From Drosophila miranda (taxonomy: Eukaryota; Arthropoda; Insecta; Diptera; Drosophilidae): 64,000 nucleotides of DNA. Where the stretch lies: the NCBI RefSeq assembly GCF_003369915.1, contig NC_046674.1, positions 12,524,001 to 12,588,000 on the forward strand. Direction: 5' to 3'. Under the pieces are notes generated by a model. It was not told the origin of the DNA. It saw only the letters and a list, made by a program, of their open reading frames with translations, and ran no database searches. Every line of letters begins with the position of its first letter. Positions within the stretch are counted from its first letter, which is position 1. A program made the position numbers and the translations under genes. Shown here piece by piece: positions 1-11,740 of this stretch.

Positions 1-71
1 TGGTCGTTTGGCAAGGTTTGTGCGTCGTTTGCGATCCCTGATTACTCAGCCGCTAATCCCATCCCGCCCAG

Positions 72-431
72 CTTCTGCTGGCCTTCGCAGTTGCATCCAC
101 CAGTGCCGCCACCGCCAATGCCGCCGTGGTGTTCGATCGCACCATATATTACCACAATACGCCGCCCGATGCCGCGGGCCACTATCGATTCGAGTTCCAG
201 ACGACCAACGGCATCACCACCAAGGCGGCTGGCAACGAGAATGGGGCCGTGGGCGTAGTCCAATACGTCTCCCCCGAGGGCATACCCGTGACCTTCACGT
301 ACGTGGCCGATGCCGATGGGTATCGAGCTGAGGGCGAGCATATTCCCGCCGTGCCGCTGCATGTGCTCCGTCAGCTGGAATACATTCGCACGCATCCAGC
401 GGTGGATGAGCACAGGTCGAGGCGTTGGTAA
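72..431 (+). CDS. Cpr78Cc: RR-1 type cuticular protein (CPR family), 3' exon
   Basis: Secreted structural protein of the chitinous cuticle. The exon starts after a splice acceptor (cccgcccag, AG at 70-71) and reads LLLAFAVASTSA, the hydrophobic core of a signal peptide. The usual tiny first exon (Met plus a few residues) is therefore upstream, at or beyond the window edge. The mature part holds a Rebers-Riddiford domain of RR-1 type: HYRFEFQTTNG, then the core GVVQYVSPEG, FTYVADADGYRAEGEHIP. The Y-x-A-D-x-x-G-Y signature binds chitin through aromatic residues. The tail is basic and ends HRSRRW before TAA at 429-431. An AATAAA at 651-656 is a likely polyadenylation signal. The family call is firm. 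The symbol is tentative: it rests on the 78C gene neighbourhood and on size (about 120 residues), and another Cpr78C paralogue is possible. Confidence 0.85.
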   Translation, partial: LLLAFAVASTSAATANAAVVFDRTIYYHNTPPDAAGHYRFEFQTTNGITTKAAGNENGAVGVVQYVSPEGIPVTFTYVADADGYRAEGEHIPAVPLHVLRQLEYIRTHPAVDEHRSRRW

Positions 432-650
432 GGCTAGAAATCGGCCATAAAGATAAATATATATTGACTTTTGAATATCTGTCAATCGCCTGGTGAATCG
501 GAGATAAGCGGAGAACGCCGTTGCACATGAGAAATATTTAAATTTTGTATTTATGTTTATCGTTTTCACATGCAAATGGGACAGACGCACAAACAACAAC
601 AAACGAGCAGCACAGCGGCAACAGAATTATACCAAAATATATAGCAAGCA

Positions 651-656
651 AATAAA
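651..656 (+). terminator. Polyadenylation signal of the cuticle gene
   Basis: AATAAA lies about 220 bp after the stop codon, a normal distance for a short 3' UTR. Confidence 0.5.
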
Positions 657-3213
657 TATTCTATAAATGTATATAAAATACAATTTTAATTGAGTTGTGG
701 CCCAGAGCGTCTGGAAAGTACAGGTATAGGAAGGAATTCGATGCAGTAAATAACAATCAACGATGCTATTACTATGCGAAGAAACAGCCATAGCATATTG
801 GAAACATCTTGCCAAAAAGTATTCGGGAAATTCTCGGGATGGGTAAACCAAAGCAATGGAAAACACTGGGACTACGCTAGCTGCTTGTGAAATATGGCAA
901 GAATGTTCTTGAAAAGTGTCAAAGATTCATTCTTGTCATAACTTGCCGGAATAATGTTTTGATGCTAATCGCCGCACATTAGGCAAATCAGTCACACTCA
1001 AATGTCAGCTTTCTATCAGCGCAGTTTATAGCGACTACCATTCCAAAGACCTTGACTCGACGGTCTCTAAGAACAACTTTCGCTTTTGCGACAATCGAGA
1101 AGAAGATTGTGGCATGTCGCATATCACATATCGCCTGTCGCCACTCATTTGCATGTGGGCGCCTAATTAAGGTCGTTGCATACTATTGACCGACTGACTC
1201 TTCAAGACCGAGACCCGACCGCACTTATGTAACCAGACTAATAAACCAAATTGAGTTGACACCGACGATGGCCCCATTTAATGTCAACGAAAACAAGTTG
1301 CTGATTGATGCATGGCTCGGAATAATCCCTCCGCCAATCAGTTCCGGCCTTGGGACACCACAGCCTCAAAAGTTCATATTGTAAATGAATGGAATTGTCG
1401 GTGAAGCATTTACGGGAGCCATCAAAACGCCATCACTTTTTAGTGGAAAGAATATCCCATTAGCACACACATCATAAGCAACTATGAATTATTCATAACC
1501 GGTTTAGTTTATCTGATCCTCTTTCAACGGAGTCGTTAAACGCTCTACCAGACATTTAAAAGGCACTCCGCTGGAGATCACCACCAATTTGTCACTGGAC
1601 CACAACTAACCAGCGGAATATTAGTTTTCTACATACATCTATGTATATTTATGTACACACTCGCCGAAATTTTGTTTATAATCGTCCACGTGCCAATCCG
1701 GTTGCAAATTCGGTTTCGCGGTTGCTAATCAGTGGCGATTCCAGAGTTAATATCAACTGCTGCAGATTTATGGGTCGGAACGGGCATTCATAAGGCTATA
1801 ATGACAGTTTCAATGGCTTTAATGCCACCGATAGAAGTTTAGCTTCCACTCGGGTATTAAATCTTATTAATCAACTGCATTCAAATTTAAATATGCATTA
1901 GTAGCCAACAGGTGCGGTGGGTTTATAAAGAACGAGTTGAAAGTTTCCCCATCACAATATAAACTTTCATAGAACCTTACTCAGAGATTCATTCATCCAG
2001 AGGCCAATGGCCTGGTTGAACTTGAAAAATACAAACATACATTTATCCATTTGTGTATCGTCCAATTCATGTTGGGGTTACTGGCTGACTTATGGGCTAT
2101 ATATATTCATGGAGACGAACCTGGCAGCATCTCCGCATCATCGTGTTCGAATACCTTATCTAAATCGATTTACATGCATAACGAATTCCACAACTTTGCT
2201 TTTGTTTTTACAATAATATATTTCAAGTTTCTTGACATATATATATATATATACTTTTATGGGTGTGGGTGTGAGTGTGTGTGTGTGGGAGAGTGGGGGT
2301 AAGTAAATATGTATCCAAAGTGGTTTACATGTAACACTCATCTATCATTACGTTTTGATGGGGGAGTGGGGTAGGACTGCAGGAAGCAGTAGCTATTATC
2401 AGTGATCAATAAATCATGCCGAGATGTCAGATCTCAATTGTCAATTGGTTTGGTTTTAATCGATTTTATTGTGTACTGTTTAATTGTATTTGTGTTGTGG
2501 GGTGTATGCATACTTTGTTAAAATAATTCAAGTATCTCACATAATAATCTAGTATGTTTATACATTTTAGGGTTTGTTGCGGCGGTTGCCAATTTTTTCC
2601 ACCGTATGTAGTTTACTTTTTCTATAATTAAACGTATCCTAAAACACCTTCCAAGTCCGAGACATGAACGCGTAGAGCATACCAATCGAATTCGATTTCG
2701 AATGCCAATGGGATCTGAGATGAGATCTCTGGCAGCGGAGAAGCAGAGTGCGAAATGGAAAACGGAAACGGGCTCAACGAACAATTTGATTGATTGATTG
2801 AATTATTTAGATTAGTATTCCTGGTTTTTCCTGCTCGCCCCGGACGCACGCAAGGGCAGGAGGGAGAATAAGAAGTTGTATAGTTTACTGGAGTGTAAAT
2901 ACATATGCTAAATGTAAAAATTTGTAATAGGTGTGGTTCGTATGTGTGTTTCTGTCATCTGTAAAATAGGGTTTTGGTTAGACATGTTGGATGTGTATGT
3001 CTCGCTATTCTGTGTGCGAAAGTCCTCCAGAGACCTCGAGCCGTTCAATAAACATTCTAAGCGCCCTTACAGCGTGTGAATCTGTTAAGTCCTGCAAGAG
3101 ATCATACGTAATCATTAGTGAAATCACAGATGCGATTATCATGAATCCGCTCACCAGTCCTCATCGCATGCCAGAATTCTGAAGTTTTCACGGCCCCGCC
3201 TCTAGAGCCAACC
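657..3213. other. Intergenic DNA and 3' UTR of the zinc-finger gene
   Basis: I see no convincing gene. The right end is probably the 3' UTR of the zinc-finger gene read leftwards; a TTTATT at 2465-2470 (AATAAA on the minus strand) is a candidate poly(A) signal. An AT run (about 2236-2253) followed by a GT-rich run (about 2261-2300) is simple repeat. The open frames here are short and lack domain features. Confidence 0.6.
2465..2470 (-). terminator. Candidate poly(A) signal of the zinc-finger gene
   Basis: TTTATT on the + strand reads AATAAA on the gene's strand, about 745 bp after the stop. Other signals between here and 3213 were not excluded. Confidence 0.3.
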
Positions 3214-6200
3214 CTAGTCTGTTTTTGCCTCCGAGAATTCCTCCAGGCCAAAGAAGCTGCCGCCGGAGGCTCTGCCAGTGCCGCTCGCCGTACTTGTGGC
3301 CACCACAGTGGTGGATGCAACGCTAGTGGCTTCGGATACTTGCACTTCCTCGCCGGCCGATGTATCGGCTGCTTCCTTGTGGTCGGGACTGTCACCGCCG
3401 GCGCCCTGCTGTGCAGCCTCCAACACTTGCTGCTGCACGTGGACAATGGGCTGGCCATCTTCGGTGTAGGACACGGAAACGGGTATGCGAGTACCATCCT
3501 CGCTGATGACATGAGCGCCTTCCTCTCCATCCTGTCCCTGCTGGATGATCAATTGACCCTCGGAATTCAGTAGAGAGGCATCTATCAACTGCTGTTCATT
3601 ATTATCGCCATGGACCAGAACCATCTGACCACTGCCGTCGTTCATCATTTGCAGGGTTTCGCCCTCTAGGCCCTCGCCGGACTGCAATACTCCCACGCTC
3701 TGCAGCAACTGCTGGATCTGCTCGGGATCCTGGACAATTATCTGGTTTCCGTCGGCATCGGTCAAAATGTGGTTGTCCAGCTGCAACAAATGGCCGTTCT
3801 CGTTGACAATGAACTTAATCTGGCTTCCATCCACCTGCGCCTGCATGGCCTCGTCCAGCTCCATGGCCACCTGCTGCTCCCCTCCAGAGCCTTCGCCGGC
3901 CTCTCCCTCGCCCTCTGCAGAGGCAGCATGCTCGCCATCCGCCGATTCACTGGCTTCCGTGGTGACCGCAGCAGTCTCCGACTCGGTGGTGGGCGTGTCT
4001 GTGGCTTCCCGTTTCTCTGCGGCCTCTCCTTCTTCAGAGGGATGGGCTTCATCTGAGCCAGCAGCCTCCTTCTCCTTTGCGCTCTCCTCTGCCTTTGTCT
4101 TTTCCCTGGCTTTACCACCAGACTTTCCCTCTTCGGGGTTTTCTTCTGCGGCGGCTGCCTCGTTGTCATCATCGAGGCTGGGCATGGAAACGGGAGCAGC
4201 GGCATGGGACTTGCCGTCAGCCTTGGAGGCATTGGCGCCACTGTTGGCCTTGGCGTCAACGCTGCTCTGGGATTGGGATTCGTCTTCGGCCTGGTCTAGA
4301 TTAGGCATATCAATGGGCATACTAGGGGCACTGGCATTCGCAGAGTCCTGCGAATGGTCACCATCCGGCTGAGGGATGGTTATGTTGAAGGTGATGCCAC
4401 CGCTTCCCTCCTGGGAGGTGATGACCATTTCCCCGGTCTTGCTGGTCTTGGGGGCCTCACCGCTCTCGTTCTTGTCCGAGTGAAGCTTCTCAAATAGGCT
4501 CTCAATATCGGCCTCGGCGTTCTGATCGCTTCCATCATCGGCCTTGCCGCCGCTATCGCCTGGCTCGTCGCTAAGCAAAGCGGTGGCAGCCGAATTGAGG
4601 GCCGCGGCTCCTCCAGCTCCGGGTCCCTTCTTGTCCCGTCTGTGGGTCTCCATATGATGATTGTAGTATGTCTCCTGGATGAAGGTTAGCGAGCAGATGC
4701 TGCAGGAGAAGAATCGAATGTGGTTTTCCCCCTCGCCGCCGGCAGCAGATCCCGAGGCTGGCACGCTGTCGCTCAATGCCTCATCGATGGTTTCCTGGAG
4801 CAGCTTTTGAGTGTTCAGGTTGGGGCTGCTGACAGCGGCCACCTTTGAGGATCCAACACCGCCCTGATTCTGATGGACATCAAAGTGCTTCACGAGCTGC
4901 TCACGCTTGGGGAAGGTCATCGAGCAAGTACCGCATTTAAAATAATTTGTCTGATGCTGCTTGGCATGGGTAGTGGCAGCCTCACGCGTCTCGAATCGCT
5001 GCGAGCACAGACGGCACTTGAACGGCTTCGGTTTGACATGCTTGCGCATATGCTCGTCGAAGACTCCCTTATCGGTGGACTTGAACTGGCAATGATTGCA
5101 TGTGTACAGAGCAGCGCCGGTCACGCCCTGGCTCTCGGACGCAGCGGCGGCAGCAGCAGCAGCCGCTGCAGCGGTCACAGGTGCAGCAGCTGCTGGTATG
5201 GTTGTGGTGCTAGTGACCAGGACATTGGTGGCATGATTGGTCTCCATGTGCTTGCGCAGGCTGGTCTCGTTCACGAAATTGATATGGCACATGGCACAAG
5301 TATTGTCCATGGCTGTGCTATGGTCACGCACCATATGCTGCTTCATGGCCCCAAAATGGGGGAAGATCTTGCGGCATGTCTTGCACTGGAAAGTCTGCTG
5401 TTTGCAGGTCTCAAAGTGAGTGTTGAACAGCCTCATGTCAGAGGTCTTGTAGTCGCACGAGGTGCACTTGTAGATCTTGGTGGCCTTCCGCTGAACCTGT
5501 GTCTGTGTGCCCGGGGGGCTGCTCAGCGACGTGATGGGTGCCAGCTTTGGCTGACCTGGAGGAAGGAGTAGGATAATGAGTATTATGTAAGGTTAAACAC
5601 TGAAACTACAGATTCAAGAAATAGCGTACCGGTCGTTCCCTGGACAATCTTGCGCGATCGTAACTGATCCCCGCCAGGACTCTCTTCCAGCGGACGGGTG
5701 GCACCGCCAGCTGCCAGCTTTTGCATCTTTAGAGGCGGACTGGAGTCCCCAGCGGCAGCATCATCGTTGATTGCATACTTTTTATTCAACAAACTAATCA
5801 AATTGGACTTCACACGCTCCACGTCGTTTTCCAAGCGGTCGTAGTAGTTCACCAGGTTTGTGCATCGCGAGCAGACAAAGTCCTCGCCGCAGACAATCAC
5901 CAAGAAGCCCTCGCCGACGAGCTGAGCCAATTTATTGGGAAACTTGGTGGCCGTGTGAGTGGTATACATCTCGGCGAGGGCCGTCTGGGCATCGCATCGT
6001 TCGTCGCAAATGTAACACCGTATGAACTGGCCACCCGCATCAGCATCGCTTGCAGCTTGCTGGGCTGCAGTTGTGCCCACAGCACTATTGCCGCCACCGC
6101 TGGATGCAACGGCCACGCCTCCACCCCCTGAGCCTACGAGGCGCGTTGTCTTTAGAATACGCGGTTGGCTGGGACCAGTTACGGTGACGGCTCCGCTGTT

Positions 6201-6251
6201 GAGCAAATTGTTAAATTTGCGATAGGTGACCGGATTCAGTTGATTGTTCAT
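3214..6251 (-). CDS. ZAD-like, seven-finger C2H2 zinc-finger protein, about 987 residues
   Basis: Probable DNA-binding transcription or chromatin factor. Two coding exons: 6251-5630 and 5555-3214; the intron is 74 nt (donor GTACGC, acceptor CTCCAG) and the join restores a Gly codon. The first ATG is at 6251; the in-frame codon 12 bp upstream is GTG. Cys pairs CYIC (about residues 79-82) and CSRC (127-130) resemble a zinc-finger-associated dimerisation domain. C2H2 fingers run from about 238 to 512; the first ends in Cys instead of the second His. An alanine run separates fingers 3 and 4. The C-terminal half has no fingers: about 200 residues rich in Glu, Ala and Ser, then a Gln/Gly/Asp-rich segment with repeated short motifs (DGSQIKFIV, DGNQIIVQD, SEGQLIIQQ), suggesting an activation or scaffold region. 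I do not recognise the exact orthologue. Confidence 0.9.
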
Positions 6252-7642
6252 TGTGTGGGACACAATTGTCTGCCGTGGTCGTATTGGAGTCTTTAAAATT
6301 TGAGCGCAACACGCGCAACTGCAAGCCGCTTCTTTTTTATTATTCGGCGATTACGACGAACGGCGATATTCAGCTGCGCTAATGTGTCTGCTTGTCGATA
6401 CTTAAAACGTACTGGTTGTTTTTATTTTTTCTGCAGCCACAATACAATTGTGCACCAGGAACAACAATATTTTTGGATTAATGTTCTCACTGTCGCGGCG
6501 TCACTTTGACTGTACTAAAGACTCGGTGCTGTATTTTTTAGGGTTAAAAATGCGTATGTTTTCTTCAGCACTGCTCGCTGACTAGCTAGTTGTCTCGCTC
6601 TCAAGCAGGCACGCTGCCCTGGCGGTGGCTAGCTGTGCGCTATTGTTGTCTCGCTTATGTTATACGGAAATGGCGGCTTGCCTAGGCGGTCAGCCACGTT
6701 CAGACAAAGAAAAAGTATGACAGTGTTGCAGTTCGGTATTAATTCTACATCTTACTGTAGCAGAAATAGGTAAAAAAAAGAATTTTGTGTTCCTTTTTCC
6801 AAAAGTAATCAGATATTACTAGTCAAGAATAGATTTATGTGCATTTGCGGTATTTTACTGAGACGTGTCGTGTACGTCATGCAACAACGAGACTTACTAG
6901 TGCTCAGACCACTCGCAAGGGGTCGCCTTTGCGCGGTTTTTTTAAAAATTCGAATATCTGCGACAGAACTAATTTAAACACTTAAGCAGTGAGGCAAGCA
7001 TCGCATTCCGCTCAGGCAACAACAACCATATAACCAACGATAACGAAGGTACTACATCACTAATTGGCTAAAACGGAATACCGATAAGATATTTCGCTAT
7101 GCCATTGCTGTTTTTAGCCTTTCGATTTAGCTGAATTCGTGTTGAACTTGTTCCATACAGCACAGCGCAAATGCTTGCTCATTTTTGGGGGTGATGGTGC
7201 GGGAAGAGAAGACAGTCGCTTATCAGCACCGATAATTTTTTATTTACCATCCGAACAAGCCAAATGCCGAACAAAAGTAAAGGTTGATATGTATTTTGTA
7301 TCTGAACGGACTTCGCTTTTCAGTCGGCGAACGAAACGAAAAGCGAACGGATATCAGCGAAAAAATCGAACCGAAATAAAAGCCTTGCCTTACCGGATAC
7401 TTTACTGGCCCATTGGAATTCAAATACCATACCATTGTTGCTTGTAATCAAAGCGAGCACTATCGCACTATTTGCGAATTGCAAAAGCGGCGCAAAATTA
7501 ATTGGCTTGGCGCATGTTACGGGCCATTCAGTTGTCCAACGATCGTCGCCGTGAATCACATACAAAAGCGCACTCAACCCGATCCGAACGAAGCTCGGGG
7601 GCGTGAGAATCGAACAACAGTGTCTACAACAGTGTCTACAGA
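6252..7642. promoter_or_regulatory. Divergent promoter region between the zinc-finger and membrane-protein genes
   Basis: The two genes are transcribed away from each other from this 1.4-kb stretch, so both promoters should lie here. A splice acceptor (gtctacag) ends one base before the ATG at 7643, so the membrane-protein gene probably has a noncoding first exon. A candidate is the CAA-rich stretch ending near 7047, followed by a GTACTA donor. A 13-bp direct repeat (acagtgtctacaa/g) lies just before the acceptor. I found no clear TATA box. Confidence 0.4.
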
Positions 7643-9874
7643 ATGTATCCGCCCAGCATCAAGAACTTTCCCTCCCTCAAGACGGCCGTTGTATGGGCCA
7701 GTGTTCTCGGAGTGGTATGTAATCAACGTGTATTGCTATAGTTGCTGTCATAAATATGTTGCAGGAGTGGGTATTGTATGTGGTGTATGCGGCGACCCCA
7801 TTCACATTGATAAGCCCATAGACCGGAGATATTGAATACGACATTGGAGTACAAGCGAACCACTAACTGAAATTAGCTTCCCTGCTATCGCGCTCCACTC
7901 TCCACTCTACACACTCTCAGGGCACTCCGCCTGATCAGTTTTGTTAATCATGATATAATCAGAATTGACTCATACAATGGGAACGATCCACAATCCACAG
8001 ATAACCGTTAACCGTTAACAGTACCCTTTTGACGTGTGTAAACAAACAAACTAGAGGGTTCTCTGTCATATCGACCCATCAGCTTGGCAGTGTCTATAGC
8101 CGTCTCTCTCCTTTTCATGTCTTTTGTGCAGGTGCAGTCCATCATCTGGATAGGATTGACCATCACAGCAATATGCGCCTACAACTGTGTCCTCTATATA
8201 ACTGATGACTTCAACTTTGGCACCATGATCAAGACGGTCTTCTTCGATTTGTATTTCAAGGGGAGCTGTAAAATGAGTACTGACGACTATCAGAACTACG
8301 ATTATGGCATTCTGAAGACGGTCGAAACCGTATTCGATCCATCTCAGGTATTAATTTGGGACTGCTTCTACCTGGGCATTTCCGTCTGCTGGCTCATCGT
8401 TTCGATTGTGCTCTTACTATGTGAGTATGCGTATGCGAACAAATATAAACGCAAATTTAATGCATATATAAATGGTAGTAGCACAGCGCTTTTATGCTAT
8501 GATTCACTCAATGAAGAAATCTAGGAATTTTATTTTATCAAGCTGCTAAGTTGTAGGATAAAACAAAATGAAAAGCACAGCTCTATAACGATTAGATAAT
8601 TTTCATTGATGATTGTTTCCAGCAAATATATACCTCATGATGTACCTACTCGTATGACTTTCAGGTGTACGCAAAGATAATGCCAAACTATCCCTGATCG
8701 CCATCGCACACTGGGCCTTCTTTGTGGCCGTAATCTGCTGCATGGATGTGGCCTCTGGCGTGATCTTTGGCATTGACTACGGCCGCTTCCAGGCGACAGC
8801 CCTGACTTACAATGCCAACACCATCAACGCCGAGCCCGTCCTGGCATTGGCATCCACCCTGATGGCCGGCGGTGTGGCGGCCATTTCGATGATGATCATA
8901 TCCTTCAAGGGCTTCATTCTGTGGTTCATCAACGTTGGACTACTCATCTACCTCTCGATGCGAGCCACGCGCATTGCCACCGATAAGGATAGTGAGGTAA
9001 GATTCCTAGGGGGAAATTTAAGGGGGAGATGACTTCATCGGATACTTATGCTGACATTATCAATTCCGGCATTATACATGTTGGACAGCGAGTAAGCCCA
9101 AGAGAGCTATGGGCACGGTGTTGCGGTGTTGGCTCTCCAAAAATAAAATAATTCGACAACGCAGAAAGAGAAATTCCTTCAGCAGCGACTACGACACGAC
9201 TAAACATAGCTGTGGCCTATAGTGGTAACCACTGATAAGCCATGAATACGGGCAGTCGCGTCTCGATAATGTTTACAATCAATTTCGACGAATCTTGGAA
9301 AGATTCGTCGAAATTGATTGTAAACCAAGGTACACATGGGTGCAATATACGATAAGGGGGGTCCTTTCAGGATCATTTTTTAAAGTAATCTTTGATTTTC
9401 CTCTCCACAGGATACTTTGTTCAATCCCCGCAAGGATTCCAATGATATTCTGGCCACCCGGACCCCCATTCGTGCCTACGAAGAAGAAAAGTAAGTGGCG
9501 AAAACCCACATTAATTTGGCTACCCTTTAATGCTCGACCTTTTGTCCACCCACAGAGTAGAATTTCAGGCCTACAACAATGCAGCTTACATGCCGGATAA
9601 TCGATCATCGGCCGAAACCATTGAGGTGAACGCGCAGGCAATCGTTCGAGCGGCTCATATGTCGCTCGATGCCAATCTTATGGATCGCCGGTTCCGCGAC
9701 ATCAATGCATTCCAACAGTACCCAGCTCCGAATCCGCAGGACAGCCGTCCTCTGCGACAGACTTCGCTAGTGCCCAGGCAGGAGACTGTGGTTGTGGCCA
9801 CGTCCGGCTTCCCCATGCCGGACTACACCCCACAGCCGAGTCCGAGTGGCATTCTGCGTCATCCCCAGTATTAG
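7643..9874 (+). CDS. Four-transmembrane protein of unknown function, 363 residues
   Basis: Predicted membrane protein with five coding exons: 7643-7714, 8132-8420, 8665-8996, 9411-9490 and 9556-9874. All joins have GT-AG borders and keep frame (1092 nt in total). It begins MYPPSIKNFPSLKTAVVWAS. Four hydrophobic segments follow: around residues 15-40 (across the first splice), 88-112, 130-155 and 185-220. A polar loop with one Cys (KGSCKMSTDDYQNYDYG) separates the first two. The last 140 residues are a soluble, Pro/Gln-rich tail ending PSGILRHPQY, probably cytoplasmic. The fold (short N-terminus, four helices, long tail) resembles insect MARVEL or tetraspan-like proteins, but no tetraspanin CCG motif is present. 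I do not recognise the gene. AATAAA at 10346-10351 is a possible 3' end. Confidence 0.85.
9271..9325. repeat. Perfect inverted repeat, 26-bp arms, 3-nt loop
   Basis: Positions 9271-9296 are exactly complementary, in reverse, to 9300-9325; only GGA (9297-9299) separates them. The repeat lies in the 414-bp intron between the third and fourth coding exons of the membrane-protein gene. No coding sequence is involved. Confidence 0.95.
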
Positions 9875-10410
9875 GCGGAGCGAGTGGCGCCAACACCAAG
9901 AAAACAAAGTACCCAAAAGCTAACTTGCATAATATAATTCTCAAATAATACCATACCCCCTAAAAGCCGCCCTAGTATGAGTAGTGCAAATGAAATGAAA
10001 GAAAATCCGCTAAAACTTAGTTAAAATTTGAATCAGTATGTTTTGTGCATGTTATTTTTTTTTTTATTTTTTATTTATTTGCCTCCTAATAACAATATAA
10101 GTGTGCAGTTGTAAATACATACATATATAATATACAATGAATATATAGTTATAGCTGTTTGCAAAGTCGGTGGAATTTAATTTGTTTATAATGCTTATTT
10201 CTGATAAGGCTTAGGTCGCCGATGTTCTGATTGAAGACGGCCCCCAGCAACGTTTTAATTGCGACGCGATCATCACGGAACTTCGAACTGACAAAAATAG
10301 ACTTGAACAATAAGCATGCTAATTGTTATCTAATGATTACCTAAGAATAAATCATATTTCAAATAGTTGTATTTCAAAAGCGCGCCTAATACATAGTTGA
10401 TTTCGGCAGC

Positions 10411-10418
10411 TATCGATA
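10411..10418. promoter_or_regulatory. DRE motif TATCGATA upstream of ppl
   Basis: Exact 8-bp DNA-replication-related element, the DREF/BEAF site common in Drosophila housekeeping promoters. It is about 490 bp upstream of the ppl ATG and could serve ppl or mark an insulator between genes. Function is inferred from the motif only. Confidence 0.45.
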
Positions 10419-10468
10419 TCAGATTCGACGCGTTTTGGCATTACCTAGAATTTTACCTGTTTTTGGCG

Positions 10469-10696
10469 ATTAACCCATTGCCGACAAGGTGGGTATTAAA
10501 AAATTCCCATTAAACAGGAAGTTTTAGCGCATTTCAGGTAAAAGATATCGTGTTTTTTTGTAATTAAAGAAATCTTTGTTCTTTAATTGAAAGGATCTAC
10601 AATAATAATTCACAAACAGTATTATTTTCCACGATTATACTCAAGTTGTTCACCTGTTTCAATATAGGGGGCTTACGTGGGCTAAGTTCGTTTTTT
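10469..10696 (+). repeat. Dispersed repeat, copy 1
   Basis: This stretch aligns, by eye and with gaps, along its length with 23471-23698. Shared blocks in the same order include ATTARCCCATTG, TTTTAGCGCAYTTCAGGTRA, AAGATAT and GGGGGCTTAMGTG. The match ends sharply on the right side of both copies, as expected of an old transposon fragment. No coding potential is visible. Confidence 0.7.
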
Positions 10697-10909
10697 CATC
10701 TTTCGGGTCAAAAAGTTCATTTAAAATTGTTCGATTCGGTGATAAGCCGGAAAAGATTCGACTTTCAACAGTAGAGCTAGGCGTAAAACGTAACTCGGGC
10801 TTGTGTGTTTTATATTTTACTCATTTGTCAGCGAAGCACACCAGAGAACGGATCGGATCTCAACAAAACCGGCAGCCGACTAGCAAACTTTTTTTTTTGA
10901 CTCGATAAA

Positions 10910-11561
10910 ATGGTTTTCATAACAAAATTCGCGCGGATTGGTGTCAAGGCGGCCCGCCAGCTGCGTGCCGCGCCCCTGGTTACATCTCAATGGCGTAGTT
11001 TCCACATAACCAGCATGCTGGACAAAGGTAAGGACTTTATGCAATAACAAATACAGTTGGCGAGTCACTGTGCAGATACAACTGGTAACGTTACATGTGC
11101 TCTTTGCATCCCACAGAACGCCGCTACACAGACAAGCACGAATGGGTTGAGCTCCTGGACGCCAACAAGGCCATCGTTGGCATTTCCAGCTATGCCCAGG
11201 AGGCATTGGGCGACGTGGTCTTTGCCCAGCTGCCGGAGCCAGGAACAGATCTTAACCAGGACGACGAATGCGGTGCCCTGGAGAGTGTGAAGGCTGCCAG
11301 CGAAGTGTATTCGCCCGTGAGCGGCAAGGTGACCGAGAAGAATGCCGAAGTAGAGGACACGCCGGCTCTGGTCAACAGCAGCTGCTATGACAAAGGTGGG
11401 GAATTAACATTAGAGTATTCTGAGATCATTTAAACATCATATCAATCTTTTTTCTCATAGGCTGGCTCTTTAAGGTGGATCTGAAGAATCCCACTGAATA
11501 TGAGAAACTTATGACTGAAGAACAATACAGCGCATTTGTGAAAAGCAGCGGTGAACACTAG
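10910..11561 (+). CDS. ppl: Glycine cleavage system H protein, mitochondrial (pumpless)
   Basis: Lipoyl carrier of the mitochondrial glycine decarboxylase complex. It shuttles the aminomethyl group from P protein to T protein and the reduced lipoyl arm to L protein. Three coding exons (10910-11027, 11117-11395, 11461-11561) give 165 residues, the normal family size. The N-terminus is basic and Ala-rich (MVFITKFARIGVKAARQLRA) up to about residue 35, a typical mitochondrial targeting sequence. The mature part starts RRYTDKHEWVE. The lipoylation site is the Lys in ALESVKAASEVYSPVSG, with the conserved Glu-Ser before it. The C-terminus GWLFKVDLKNPTEYEKLM is also conserved. It lies 5' of AcCoAS on the same strand, with a separate 3' end (ATTAAA at 11735-11740). 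No unusual residues seen. Confidence 0.97.
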
Positions 11562-11734
11562 ACAAGAAACACTAGGCACGAAAACTGCCCCCAACAGTTC
11601 AGACTAGCCTAAATACACAACGTTCACGCATTTGTTATCTCTCGCACACACCAAAAACTCACCCCGCAACTCATCCACACATCATGGGCCCACGTTGTTG
11701 TATCGCTTGAAACTTGTTACGAATAAGAATCGAC

Positions 11735-11740
11735 ATTAAA
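11735..11740 (+). terminator. Poly(A) signal of ppl
   Basis: ATTAAA, a common variant, lies about 175 bp after the ppl stop and is followed by an A/T-rich stretch. Confidence 0.5.

Larger units (their letters stand above)
9875..10909. other. 3' UTR of the membrane-protein gene and upstream region of ppl
   Basis: This holds an AT-rich 3' UTR with a possible AATAAA at 10346-10351, a TATCGATA site at 10411-10418 and a diverged dispersed repeat at about 10469-10696. The last 200 bp should contain the ppl promoter and 5' UTR; I see no TATA box there. Confidence 0.5.

Noticed and set aside
6251-6263. Earlier start of the zinc-finger protein at 6263
   Set aside because: The codon is GTG; the first ATG in frame is at 6251.
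7413-7835. 140-codon + strand frame crossing the first exon of the membrane protein
   Set aside because: It is in a different frame from the spliced gene and has no homology-like features.
9271-9325. microRNA or mirtron interpretation of the intronic hairpin
   Set aside because: A 3-nt loop and total pairing do not resemble Drosophila pre-miRNA, and the stem is not at the intron ends as a mirtron needs.
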